A DNA stretch of 13,061 nt from JBHHZM01 sp046758065 (GTDB lineage Bacteria > Pseudomonadota > Alphaproteobacteria > JAAXGF01): positions 1 through 13,061 of the forward strand of contig JBHHZM010000091.1 of the NCBI GenBank assembly GCA_046758065.1, read 5' to 3'. Position numbers and translations under genes: made by a program. Under the pieces are notes generated by a model. The model did not search any database, was not told the DNA's origin, and was given only the letters and a program-made list of their open reading frames with translations. This document shows positions 1-7,530 of the stretch, in pieces; the first letter of the stretch is position 1, and each line of letters opens with the position of its first letter.

Positions 1-520
1 TTTGCCGAGAATCCACGAAGACCTGATCGAGCGCGTAGCGCAGCTCCGCGTCCGCGAATCCCCCGAAATGTTGTCGAACGCTCGGGCTCAATCGATAGGT
101 CTGCACGGTCTGCTGATTCGACACAGAGTCCGCTTCCCTGGTGTCCAGGATCTGCCTGCTGATCGAAGCGGAGGCATCGACGAACAGCCGTTCAGGCGCG
201 ACCTCCAAGGTTCCCGATCCGTTATAATTGACGTCGACGTTTACCCCCTTATCGTCGCCGCTGGTCTGATGCCTGAACGTTGGCGAGGCATCGAACGACA
301 GGTTCAAGCGCCTGCCCGCGCCGCGGACGCTAAGGCCCGGCGTAACCTCGGTAACGATGGCGGACTTGTCATCGGCGTCGGGGTCGAGGTCGACGTTGTC
401 CGTGAACGTTTCGTTAACCGAAAATGACCGAACGATCGTCCAGTTGCCGGCCGCGGCAGGCGCGGCGGCAATGACGAACGCTACGACGAGAACGACGCCT
501 GACCCTCGCGTTGCCCTCAC
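1..520 (-). CDS. XrtA/PEP-CTERM-type outer-membrane beta-barrel protein, 3' end cut by window
   Basis: The frame is open from a GTG at 518-520 to the window edge (about 173 residues, C-terminus missing). The N-terminus carries two arginines, then a hydrophobic run (GVVLVVAFVIAAAPAAAG), a clear Sec signal peptide with probable cleavage after the AAA. The mature part begins with a SVNETFTDNVDLDPD stretch, followed by alternating polar/hydrophobic strands. This pattern is known from the TIGR03016-like beta-barrel family of exosortase A exopolysaccharide loci, thought to help polymer leave through the outer membrane. I chose the GTG because an AGGGGC-type ribosome site lies just upstream and the signal peptide begins there; the frame stays open further up to the stop of the kinase gene but lacks a better start. 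It sits 57 nt behind the kinase gene, probably in the same transcript. Family call fairly sure; exact role inferred. Confidence 0.75.
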   Translation of the reverse strand, partial: MRATRGSGVVLVVAFVIAAAPAAAGNWTIVRSFSVNETFTDNVDLDPDADDKSAIVTEVTPGLSVRGAGRRLNLSFDASPTFRHQTSGDDKGVNVDVNYNGSGTLEVAPERLFVDASASISRQILDTREADSVSNQQTVQTYRLSPSVRQHFGGFADAELRYALDQVFVDSRQ

Positions 521-577
521 ACCACCTGCCCCTGTGTTTCCCCTTGGCGATCGCCGCCCGAACGACGGCCACCGGCA

Positions 578-1486
578 TCAACGCTCGTCGTTGTAATAGG
601 TACCGAAATCTTCGGATTTGATCCGCGAGCGCGACTTATTCAATACAAGTCCGACGTTCTTGCAAGCGCTAATGAAGTTCAGCGCCGAGCGAACCTCGGC
701 CCGGCCCGTTTTTTCGGCTTCTACGACACACACGATCTGGCCGACGTGTAGAGCGAGAACGCTGGGTTCGCTGCTGACGAGCAAGGGCGCCGAATCGAAG
801 ATTATCACCCGGTCGGAATAGCGTTTGGCTATATCCTGGACGAACCGCGCCATCCGGTCGCTCGCCAGCAACTCGGTAGCGTAAGCGTGAGGATGCCCCG
901 CCGGGATAATGCTGAGGTTCTCCTGATTCGTGCGGAGCATGATGTCGGCAACATCGCGGTCGCCACTCTCGATCAGATCGACCAATCCGGGCGGGTTGCG
1001 GTCCTGTATCCCTAGGGTCTGCAGGATCGCTGGATTGCAGATGTCGGCATCGACCAGAAGCACCGTGAGATCGCGCTCCGAGGCTATGCTCATGGCGAGG
1101 CTTACGGAGGTGAATGTCTTGCCCTCACCCGCCTTCGCGCTGGTCAACATGATGAGGTGGCCGTTGTCGATCGCATCGGGGCCGCGTCGGAAGGCCTTCA
1201 AGAGCAACGGCCGCTTGATCATCCGAAACTCTTCGCCGATCCGTGTGCGCTTGTCGTTGGGGACCACGAACCCGGCGGCGCGCAGCTTTTCGAAGTCGAT
1301 GATCACGCGCTTGCTGACGCGTGCCTGCGGCGCCGGTTCCGCAGCGGCAAGCGGGGTTTTTCCGTCACCGGAGCCGGTTTCGTCCACCGAATGGGAGGAC
1401 GCCGCAAGTTGTTCAGCCGCCTTCTCGACGAGCGACGCTTTGCGAGGCGCATTGAGCCGCTCGACAGCTTTTTCGATGATGTTCAT
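578..1486 (-). CDS. BY-type tyrosine autokinase of exopolysaccharide locus (CpsD/CapB-like)
   Basis: This 302-residue cytoplasmic P-loop ATPase has the bacterial tyrosine kinase signature: Walker A SAKAGEGKT (116-124), Walker A' VLLVDADICNP (about 142-152) and Walker B VIIFD (227-231). The N-terminal MNIIEKAVERL matches the start typical of the exosortase A-linked kinase subfamily (TIGR03018), in which the kinase is separate from its membrane activator. The activator should be the Wzz-type protein encoded 27 nt upstream; by analogy with CpsC/CpsD and Wzc, cycles of autophosphorylation would control polymer length or export. The C-terminal tail has only one tyrosine pair (297-298, in GTYYNDER) rather than a long tyrosine cluster. 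The start at 1486 has a GGAGAGA site 11 nt upstream. A ParA/MinD-like partition role is unlikely given the neighbours. Confidence 0.88.
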   Translation of the reverse strand: MNIIEKAVERLNAPRKASLVEKAAEQLAASSHSVDETGSGDGKTPLAAAEPAPQARVSKRVIIDFEKLRAAGFVVPNDKRTRIGEEFRMIKRPLLLKAFRRGPDAIDNGHLIMLTSAKAGEGKTFTSVSLAMSIASERDLTVLLVDADICNPAILQTLGIQDRNPPGLVDLIESGDRDVADIMLRTNQENLSIIPAGHPHAYATELLASDRMARFVQDIAKRYSDRVIIFDSAPLLVSSEPSVLALHVGQIVCVVEAEKTGRAEVRSALNFISACKNVGLVLNKSRSRIKSEDFGTYYNDER

Positions 1487-1513
1487 TGAATTGCGTCTCT
1501 CCGCCGCACCGGC

Positions 1514-3088
1514 CTAACCCAGGCTTATCACGTCGAATACCTCAATCGCCAGAACGCCGGCAAAAGCGCCCGCGAGGCCAAGGCATACCAGCGCAAAACT
1601 CGAGATCTCAAGCACCCGTATTCGCCGGTCGGCGGTGGAAATGACGGCCGACACCGTGCCGATGACCGGAACGACGAAAGCCTCCATCAGGCTTGTCGCC
1701 GTCGGGAAAGAGTCGTCGACCTGGCTAAGCACGAACGAGAACGCAATTCCGGCGGCGAGACCGCCGATCATGACCACGGTGAGGAACAACAAGCGATTGG
1801 GCCCCGAAGGTTCGACCGGCACCTTGGGGGGATCGATGATGCGAAACTGCACTTGGTCGGTCTTGGTCTCGAGGTCCTGGGCCAGCTTCGCCGACTCGCG
1901 GCGTGCGAGCAGTTGCTGGTAGTTCGACTTGATGATCGAATAATCCCGGTCCAGATTGGTGAATTCGGCCTCCGCATTAAGCGCGGCGTTGGCCTTCGCC
2001 TCTTGCTCTTTGACGGCGTTCTCTTGCTGGGCGACGCGTTTCCTGAGGATTGCGATGTTCGCTTCTTCGGTGACGAGCGCCAGTTTGATTTGCTGGTAGA
2101 CCGGGTTTGCGACCTGCGCCGTGTTGTTCGACGACGATCCGCCGTCCTCGCTCAAGGCCGCCGCGTGCGTATCGGCAATTTTCTTGTCGCGTTCGTCGAG
2201 TTGTTGCTGGAGCTTGTCGAGCGTGCGCCGCAGGGCGACCACGTCGGGATGATTGTCCGTGTATCGCAACTTTAGTGCGTCGATCTGCTGCTGGAGTTCG
2301 AGAATGCGAAGATCGAGATTCGTCGGCGGACCCAAACCACTGTTGGTTTCCGTCTCGAAGAACTCCGGCACCGCCTCCAACTGTTTGCGCAGCGCGTCCC
2401 GTTTGCTGATCTCCTGATCGAGCAACGCCCGCGTCTGCTTGAGCGTGTTCTTGACCTTTTCCATGGTCTCGTAGAAACCTTCACCGCCGGACAACACCGT
2501 GAGGTTTTTCTTTCGGAACTCGGTACGCCGCTGCTCAGCCTCGTTGAGCTTGCGTTCGTAAACCTTGATCTGCTCCTCGATGAAGCGGCGCGCCTGATCC
2601 ATGTCCTTGCGGCTGGCGCCGAGATTGCCTTCGACGAAGATGGTTAGAACCGACTGGACCACGCTCTTGGCAAGTTCCGGATCGTCCGACGTAAAACTGA
2701 CCGTGAAAAGACTGGGACCCTGGGAGACGATCTTGATGTTCTTTCTGAGCGACTTGATCAGCCTTTCCATTCCCCCGCGGTCGTCTACCGTCAGATCGAG
2801 ATCGGTCATGCGCGCGACTTGCTCCAGGTTCGGCCGGCTCAGCAGCGTACGCTGCATGATATTGACCCCACGAAACACATTGGTGTCGACCGCGAGACCC
2901 TGCATGAGTGGAGCGAGCATGGTGTCGGTATCGACGTGGATGCGGGTCGACGATTCGTACTGGTCGGGCACCCGGGCCACCCAGATCCAACCGGCGACGC
3001 AGACCAGCCAGGCTACCAGAATGCCGTACCAGCGCCGCCGCCAGATACCCTGGAGGAGAACCAATAAATGTCGATAATATTCACTCAT
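1514..3088 (-). CDS. Polysaccharide chain-length determinant, Wzz/GNVR type, XrtA locus subfamily
   Basis: The 524-residue inner-membrane protein opens with a Wzz domain: the first membrane span lies at about 19-38 (WYGILVAWLVCVAGWIWVA), followed by PDQYESSTRIHVDTD. A long periplasmic region rich in Glu, Lys and Gln (about 150-400) reads as coiled coil. Near the end are a second span (about 432-456) and a third (about 495-517). The VPVEPSGPNR stretch before span 2 is the proline-rich signature of this family. Length and architecture fit the exosortase A-locus subfamily (TIGR03007). It probably sets polymer length and activates the separate tyrosine kinase encoded next. The extra third span is common in this subfamily, where the kinase domain is not fused. 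The start at 3088 gives the expected N-terminus, although the ribosome site (GGGA region) is weak. Confidence 0.88.
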   Translation of the reverse strand: MSEYYRHLLVLLQGIWRRRWYGILVAWLVCVAGWIWVARVPDQYESSTRIHVDTDTMLAPLMQGLAVDTNVFRGVNIMQRTLLSRPNLEQVARMTDLDLTVDDRGGMERLIKSLRKNIKIVSQGPSLFTVSFTSDDPELAKSVVQSVLTIFVEGNLGASRKDMDQARRFIEEQIKVYERKLNEAEQRRTEFRKKNLTVLSGGEGFYETMEKVKNTLKQTRALLDQEISKRDALRKQLEAVPEFFETETNSGLGPPTNLDLRILELQQQIDALKLRYTDNHPDVVALRRTLDKLQQQLDERDKKIADTHAAALSEDGGSSSNNTAQVANPVYQQIKLALVTEEANIAILRKRVAQQENAVKEQEAKANAALNAEAEFTNLDRDYSIIKSNYQQLLARRESAKLAQDLETKTDQVQFRIIDPPKVPVEPSGPNRLLFLTVVMIGGLAAGIAFSFVLSQVDDSFPTATSLMEAFVVPVIGTVSAVISTADRRIRVLEISSFALVCLGLAGAFAGVLAIEVFDVISLG

Positions 3089-3110
3089 ATCCCGGTTCCC
3101 GGCTGCCCCA

Positions 3111-3131
3111 GTGGCACCCGAACGGTGCCAC
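3111..3131. other. Perfect 8-bp inverted repeat in the leader of the chain-length gene
   Basis: GTGGCACC (3111-3118) and GGTGCCAC (3124-3131) are exact reverse complements around a 5-nt loop. On the minus strand the hairpin lies 22 nt before the ATG of the Wzz-type gene. No T-run follows, so it is not a standard intrinsic terminator. It could be an RNA stem affecting translation or stability, or an operator for a dimeric protein. The structure is seen; the role is unknown. Confidence 0.45.
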
Positions 3132-3265
3132 AGACGCGTTTACGATGGCAAGCCGCCGCGACAAAACGACCCCCCGCCCAAATCTTGTTATGCCAACGTT
3201 AAGAATACCTTGACGACCGTTCCCGGGCACCATCCCACGTCACCCCCGGCCCTCCTCGCGCCGTA

Positions 3266-3283
3266 GCCGGCGGGAGCGCCGGC
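3266..3283. other. Perfect 7-bp GC-only stem-loop behind the export-protein gene
   Basis: GCCGGCG (3266-3272) and CGCCGGC (3277-3283) pair exactly around a 4-nt loop. It starts 29 nt after the minus-strand stop of the Wza-like gene. The stem is all G/C but has no T-run after it. It may protect the 3' end of the upstream message or cause partial termination between the export and chain-length genes. The 224-bp gap holding both hairpins (3089-3312) is long for this otherwise compact operon. Confidence 0.4.
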
Positions 3284-3312
3284 AGCCCCGTCCGGCCCAA
3301 TCCGCGGTCACG

Positions 3313-3945
3313 TCAGAACCAGCTTTCCGGAATGATCAGCACGTCCCCCGGCAGGATCTGTACGTTCGCCGATATATCGCCATTCTTGACCAGATCATCG
3401 AGTCGCACTCCGAACTGCTTCTGCTGGTCATCGACCACCCGAACGATTGACGCCCGGTTGCCGGCCGCGAAGTCGGTTATACCTCCGACCGAGATCATCA
3501 CATCGAGCAGGGTCATGTTTGCGCGGTAGGGAATCGCCTGTGGCGCCGCAGCCTCGCCGATCACTCTCACCTGCTGGTCGAAGGATCCGCTGAAGCCGCC
3601 GACGATTACGGTCACCATCGGATCCTGAATGTAGACGCTCAGCTTGCTCTCGATTTCGCGGGCGAGTTCGGTCGGCGTCCGTCCTGCGGCATCGAGATCC
3701 TCGATCAAGGGCACCGAAATTCGGCCGTCGGGCCGGACCGCAACGCTGGTCGAGACCTCCGGGTTTCGCCAGACGAAAATGGTCAGGCTGTCGAGAGCAC
3801 CGATAATGTAATCAGGCGCCTCCGACTCGCTGACGATCGCGGCCGTAGGAAGTGGCTCATACTTTACGCAGCCCGCCGTCATGATCATGAGGGCGACAAC
3901 AAATCCCGCGCCCCAAAGGCGGCGCGTTTTCGTGTTTCCAGTCAT
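3313..3945 (-). CDS. Wza-type polysaccharide export lipoprotein, XrtA locus subfamily
   Basis: The chosen product is 210 residues. The N-terminus has basic residues (KTRR), a hydrophobic stretch and a lipobox ending at Cys26 (MTAGC), so the mature protein is probably lipid-anchored in the outer membrane. A poly-export domain follows (DYIIGALDSLTIFVWRNPE, then SVAVRPDGRISVPLIEDL), and then a soluble beta-grasp region (about 130-200). The C-terminus GDVLIIPESWF is characteristic of the exosortase A-linked export family (TIGR03027). It is short compared with E. coli Wza because it lacks the C-terminal helical pore segment; the beta-barrel protein encoded downstream may supply the exit. The frame is open further up to 4092, but the start at 3945 has a GAGGGA site about 6 nt upstream and gives the lipoprotein signal directly. 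Confidence 0.87.
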   Translation of the reverse strand: MTGNTKTRRLWGAGFVVALMIMTAGCVKYEPLPTAAIVSESEAPDYIIGALDSLTIFVWRNPEVSTSVAVRPDGRISVPLIEDLDAAGRTPTELAREIESKLSVYIQDPMVTVIVGGFSGSFDQQVRVIGEAAAPQAIPYRANMTLLDVMISVGGITDFAAGNRASIVRVVDDQQKQFGVRLDDLVKNGDISANVQILPGDVLIIPESWF

Positions 3946-4046
3946 TCGGGTCCCTCGCGCGAAATTCAGCAAGACGTCACAACTGAGAGCGCTGCCAAAC
4001 GGTCCACCGGACGCCATCACATATTGTGGGCGTCGCGACCCCGCCC

Positions 4047-4076
4047 AACCTACTTGTCCGCAGCAATCGATGTCAA
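4047..4076 (-). promoter_or_regulatory. Candidate promoter ahead of the export/chain-length/kinase genes
   Basis: On the minus strand a perfect TTGACA (4071-4076) is followed after 18 nt by TAGGTT (4047-4052), a moderate -10 box. It sits just past the stop of the amidotransferase gene, and transcripts would have a leader of about 95 nt before the export gene ATG. This would let the secretion genes be expressed separately from the amidotransferase. The call rests on sequence match alone. Confidence 0.3.
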
Positions 4077-4085
4077 CGCGTTCGG

Positions 4086-5984
4086 TCAGCATGGAGGTCG
4101 GTTCGGGATTGCCGGACCACGCTCAAAAGAAATACTCGCGTTATGTTTCCGCAACCAAAGCTCGAGCATGAGGAGATCCCAGATCAGGCTTCCATAGAAC
4201 ATGGCGTCGTCGGTTCGGTGCAGCCGGTTCAGCCGGTCGATGAACCCGGGGCGGAAGATTCGACGACGTTTCAGGCTCTCCAGGTTGTCGAAACACAGAT
4301 CCCGAAGCGGGCCGTAGTCCTTCAGCCAGTAACCATCCGGCAACGCAAAGCCATGCTTGGTTTTCGCCACGACCTCGCGCGGCAGAAAGTCCTTTAGCGC
4401 CCTCTTGTAGAAATAGCGCAGCCGCAGGCTTTTGGTCATCAGGGAAGGCGGGACGCGCGCCGAGAAAGCGACGACATCCTCATCGAGAAACGGGTAACGG
4501 ACCTCTACGCCCGCAAGCCGGCACATCCGCGTCACTTTGCGCAAGTCGTTATCCGCCAGCGTCAGCTTCAGATCCAGATGCATCAGCCGTTGAAGCCACG
4601 AATTCGAAGCGGTTCTTTCGTATACTTCGCGCATGCCGCGTATCGGATCTCCGGGGTCGATATGATCGAGGACCTCGGGTTCGAAGGCTTCGGAGATATC
4701 CTCGTTGGCGTAGAAATGGTACGACTCGAGACGCTCCGGCAAAGGAATATTCGATCGCCGAATATAGTTTCTGATCTTGCGCAATAGCGCGAGCCTGTCC
4801 GTGCCAGGCATGTGGAACGCCAACGGCTCGATCAGCCGCTTGCGCAGCCACTGCGGCGCCCGACGGTAAAGCTCGAAAATCTGCTGCTCGACATAGCGCG
4901 AATTGCCGCCGAAGATCTCGTCACCCCCATCGCCAGCCAACATGACCGCGACCCCGTTTTGCTTGGCCAGCCGGGCGCAGTAATAGGTCGGAATGGCGGA
5001 CGAATTGCCGAACGGCTCGTCGAAGTCCTCGGCCATGCGCGGCATGAGCTCGAACATATCCCGGGGCGTCACCAGATATTCGTGGTAATCCGCCCGGAAA
5101 TGGCGGGCCGCGACCTTCGCATAATGACGTTCGTCGAACCCCCCGGCGTCGAAGCCGATGGTGAACGTTTTCACGGGCAAGTCGTCGAGTTCGCTGAGGA
5201 ATCCCGTGACCGTGGAACTATCCAGTCCGCCGCTCAGGAACGTTCCGATCCGTGTCCGTTCCGTGCCCGAAACCGCGCGCTCGACGCCGACGCGAAGGAC
5301 ATGCCGCAACTCGGCGCTGAGCTCCGGGAAACCTGCGCCGTTTTCCTCTTCATACGGCATTTCCCAGTAAAATTTCAGCTCGGCGCCATGGCCGCTGCAG
5401 AATAAATACTGACCGGGAAGAAGCTTGTTCTGTTCTTCGTAGATAGTTGCGGGGCTGGGAACGCGATATAGTCTCAAATAATTGAAAATTTGCTGGAAAG
5501 AAACCGTAGACGACACACTCGGATGCGCTGCAACACTGCCGGCTCTCGTCGCGAATACCAGCAGCCCGTCCGCCGGTTGGGCGAAATACATGGTTTCAAT
5601 GCCCACTCGGTCGATGGCCAGCAGCACGGCGTGTTCGTGACTGTCGAGCAGGGTGAACGCAAACCGGCCATGAAGATGATCGAACAGCCCGATCCCGAGA
5701 TCCAGATACGCCTCGACGAGAGCGGCGCCATGACCCCGGCGTTGTACCGTCGCTGAAAGCTCGGGATCACTCCAATAGGGTTTGCCCACGATTGCCGCCC
5801 GGAAGCGGTCGTCGTTATAAAAATGGCCGGCAGCCAAGAGTGAACGGACGCACAGCCCCCCCGCCACGTTCGCGAACCGGTTGACGGCTTCCGACGGGTC
5901 AAGGCACGACTCCATTCTCGACAGCGCTTCATCCGGCGGCGTCCCGTGTCCGATGTCGCCGACCCAGCCGCAAATCCCTGTCAT
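4086..5984 (-). CDS. Asparagine synthetase-like amidotransferase with degenerate glutaminase domain
   Basis: The 632-residue protein has the two-domain AsnB layout. The C-terminal ATP-pyrophosphatase half looks intact: P-loop SGGLDSS (251-257), FDEPFGNSS (about 321-329) and GDGGDEIFGGN (351-361), then the conserved TKHGFALP region. Such enzymes activate a carboxylate as an acyl-adenylate and amidate it. In exosortase A loci related proteins are presumed to modify the polymer or a precursor. The N-terminal half should begin Met-Cys-Gly-Ile, with Cys2 as the glutamine-cleaving nucleophile; here it reads MTGICGW, with Thr at position 2 (codon ACA), and the usual NGEIYN site reads VGKPYWSD (about 66-73). 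Glutaminase activity is therefore doubtful; free ammonia or another amine may be used. I chose 5984 because of an AAGGGA site upstream and the MTGICG alignment; an in-frame ATG at 6035 would add 17 unconserved residues. Confidence 0.85.
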   Translation of the reverse strand: MTGICGWVGDIGHGTPPDEALSRMESCLDPSEAVNRFANVAGGLCVRSLLAAGHFYNDDRFRAAIVGKPYWSDPELSATVQRRGHGAALVEAYLDLGIGLFDHLHGRFAFTLLDSHEHAVLLAIDRVGIETMYFAQPADGLLVFATRAGSVAAHPSVSSTVSFQQIFNYLRLYRVPSPATIYEEQNKLLPGQYLFCSGHGAELKFYWEMPYEEENGAGFPELSAELRHVLRVGVERAVSGTERTRIGTFLSGGLDSSTVTGFLSELDDLPVKTFTIGFDAGGFDERHYAKVAARHFRADYHEYLVTPRDMFELMPRMAEDFDEPFGNSSAIPTYYCARLAKQNGVAVMLAGDGGDEIFGGNSRYVEQQIFELYRRAPQWLRKRLIEPLAFHMPGTDRLALLRKIRNYIRRSNIPLPERLESYHFYANEDISEAFEPEVLDHIDPGDPIRGMREVYERTASNSWLQRLMHLDLKLTLADNDLRKVTRMCRLAGVEVRYPFLDEDVVAFSARVPPSLMTKSLRLRYFYKRALKDFLPREVVAKTKHGFALPDGYWLKDYGPLRDLCFDNLESLKRRRIFRPGFIDRLNRLHRTDDAMFYGSLIWDLLMLELWLRKHNASISFERGPAIPNRPPC

Positions 5985-6044
5985 CCGCAACGCTTCCCTT
6001 TGATGCCAAAGCCCTCCGACTGCCCGCCGCGACATGCCTTCAGA

Positions 6045-6073
6045 ACATTATTCGCGCGACGTTCGACACACAA
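6045..6073 (-). promoter_or_regulatory. Candidate promoter for the amidotransferase/exopolysaccharide genes
   Basis: Reading the minus strand, TTGTGT (6068-6073) and TAATGT (6045-6050) are separated by 17 nt, the ideal spacing for a housekeeping sigma factor. The predicted start point would give a leader of about 50 nt before the ATG at 5984. Sequence match only. Confidence 0.35.
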
Positions 6074-6237
6074 TCACCGGCGGCGCACCGAGGCGAACGG
6101 AGCCGCATCGATTTCGCTTTCCGGATAATTAGGTCATGAATCGAAGCAACGAACGTTGATGCGCGGAATTCCTCCGGAGCACGGCGCAAGACTATAGATT
6201 TCCTCTGTATCTCGGATATAACTGCTCACATGTAGCG

Positions 6238-6266
6238 TTAAACAATTGTAAACAATACACTATGCA
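6238..6266 (+). promoter_or_regulatory. Candidate promoter/operator for the acyltransferase gene with phased AAACAAT repeats
   Basis: TTAAAC (6238-6243) and TATGCA (6261-6266) are 17 nt apart and could be a weak -35/-10 pair for the gene starting at 6329. Within this element AAACAAT occurs twice, at 6240-6246 and 6250-6256, exactly one helical turn apart, and ACAATTGT (6242-6249) is a perfect palindrome. The overlap of repeats with the putative promoter suggests a regulator-binding site, but none is recognised. Confidence 0.3.
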
Positions 6267-6328
6267 TTCCTTATGGCCCGGTCCGGCCGCGTCGGACGCG
6301 CCGCGCCCGGTTGAGAGGAGTATCCATT

Positions 6329-7459
6329 ATGCGGGTGCGCAGGTACGGGTCCCTCGAGCAATTGCCCGAGTCGTACGGCGAACTGCTCGCGGACGGCGCC
6401 CGGGAAAGCTTCTACTACAGTCTGCCATGGTTTCAAAATATCGTCGCCACCGCCGCCGAGACAGGTGACGAGGTTTGCTTCTACGGAATCGAGCGGGACC
6501 GGGAACCGGCGACGCCGCTGGCTCTCCTCGTCTGTCGGGCGCCGTTGCGGCGCCGAAAGTTTGTCGATGCCCGCAGCCTCGCGGGATTTTCGACGATGTT
6601 CACGACACTTTTCGGCATCCCGTTCTCGTCCGCCGTCGACGATCGTCGGGCCGTCATTCGTGCCCTAGTCGAAGCGATTTGCAGCGAGCGTCCGCGCTGG
6701 GAGGTCATGCGGCTCGATGCCCTGGATCGGGAGTCTCCGGTATTCGATCAACTCTCCGAGGCGTTGAAACGGAGCGGCATGGTCGTGCAACATTACAAAC
6801 ACTTCGAGAACTGGTATGAGACAACAGACGGAAAAACATCGGAAGATTATTTCAATTTAAGACCATCGAAGCTTAGAAATACAATAGCACGCAAGCAAAA
6901 AAAATTGACAAAATCGGCGAACTGGCGTTTCGAGCTGATTACGGGAGGGGCCGAGGTCGAGAAAGGCATTGCGGCTTACGCCACGGTCTACGAGGGAAGC
7001 TGGAAGCGACCCGAGCCGCATCCACATTTCATCCCCGGACTGATCCGCGCCTGCGGCGCCGCCGGCGTCTTGCGGCTCGGGATTCTCTTCGTCGATGAGA
7101 CGCCGGCCGCCGCTCAATTTTGGATCGCAAGCAACCGACGTGCGACAATCTACAAACTGGCCTACGATGAAAATTTCGCCCGCCTGTCCGTCGGATCGAT
7201 CCTGACCAAGAAGATGATGGAGCATGTGATCGATGTCGATCGGGTCCGGGAGGTCGATTTTGGCCGCGGAGGCGATAGCTATAAGCAGGATTGGATGTCG
7301 TGTTGCCGCGAGCGCTGGGGCATCGTTGCGTTCAATCCCCGCACCGTCCGCGGCGCGATGCACGCCGGTTATCATCTCGGCCGATCCCGGGCGAAACACG
7401 CCCTTACCGCGTTGACCCGTCGGCGCCCCCGGAGCCGGACCGGCGACGGGACGGACTAA
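6329..7459 (+). CDS. FemAB/CelD-type GNAT acyltransferase
   Basis: The 376-residue cytoplasmic protein resembles the Acetyltransf_6 (CelD/BcsL, FemAB-like) family. A first half opens with FYYSLPWFQNIVA, a pattern common at the start of these proteins. A basic motif RPSKLRNTIARKQKKL (178-193) follows, then the GNAT core with AAQFWIASNRRATIYKLAYDE and the late VDFGRGGDSYKQDW signature. Members transfer acyl or aminoacyl groups to sugars or peptides; next to a polysaccharide locus, decoration of the polymer or its precursor is the likely job. The start at 6329 is preceded by a strong GAGAGGAG site (6313-6320) 8 nt upstream; a TTG at 6311 in the same frame lies within that site and is not used. 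Codons 164-196 are strikingly AT-rich, including an A8 run at 6897-6904. The exact acyl donor and acceptor cannot be told. Confidence 0.78.
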   Translation: MRVRRYGSLEQLPESYGELLADGARESFYYSLPWFQNIVATAAETGDEVCFYGIERDREPATPLALLVCRAPLRRRKFVDARSLAGFSTMFTTLFGIPFSSAVDDRRAVIRALVEAICSERPRWEVMRLDALDRESPVFDQLSEALKRSGMVVQHYKHFENWYETTDGKTSEDYFNLRPSKLRNTIARKQKKLTKSANWRFELITGGAEVEKGIAAYATVYEGSWKRPEPHPHFIPGLIRACGAAGVLRLGILFVDETPAAAQFWIASNRRATIYKLAYDENFARLSVGSILTKKMMEHVIDVDRVREVDFGRGGDSYKQDWMSCCRERWGIVAFNPRTVRGAMHAGYHLGRSRAKHALTALTRRRPRSRTGDGTD

Positions 7460-7530
7460 CCCGGCTTTCCCACCAAAGTCACGGGCGGCGGCGTGGGCGC
7501 GCGACGGCGTCCTTACCGCCGGCTTCTCGC

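Larger units (their letters stand above)
5985..6328. other. 344-bp divergent intergenic region between amidotransferase and acyltransferase genes
   Basis: This gap separates the minus-strand exopolysaccharide genes from the plus-strand acyltransferase gene. The middle (about 6120-6270) is clearly richer in A+T than the flanking genes. It contains a candidate promoter for each direction and a repeat cluster near 6240-6256, listed separately. No convincing protein gene or structured RNA was seen; short frames running through it have no ribosome site or codon bias. Confidence 0.6.

Noticed and set aside
2..427. Plus-strand open frame of 141 codons at the left end
   Set aside because: It is antisense to the beta-barrel gene, whose minus-strand frame has a signal peptide and family-like sequence; the plus frame has no ribosome site or recognisable domain.
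6273..6290. Possible sigma-54 promoter (TGGCCCGGTCCGGCC) before the acyltransferase gene
   Set aside because: The GG is followed 10 nt later by CC, not the required GC; the match fails at the most conserved position.
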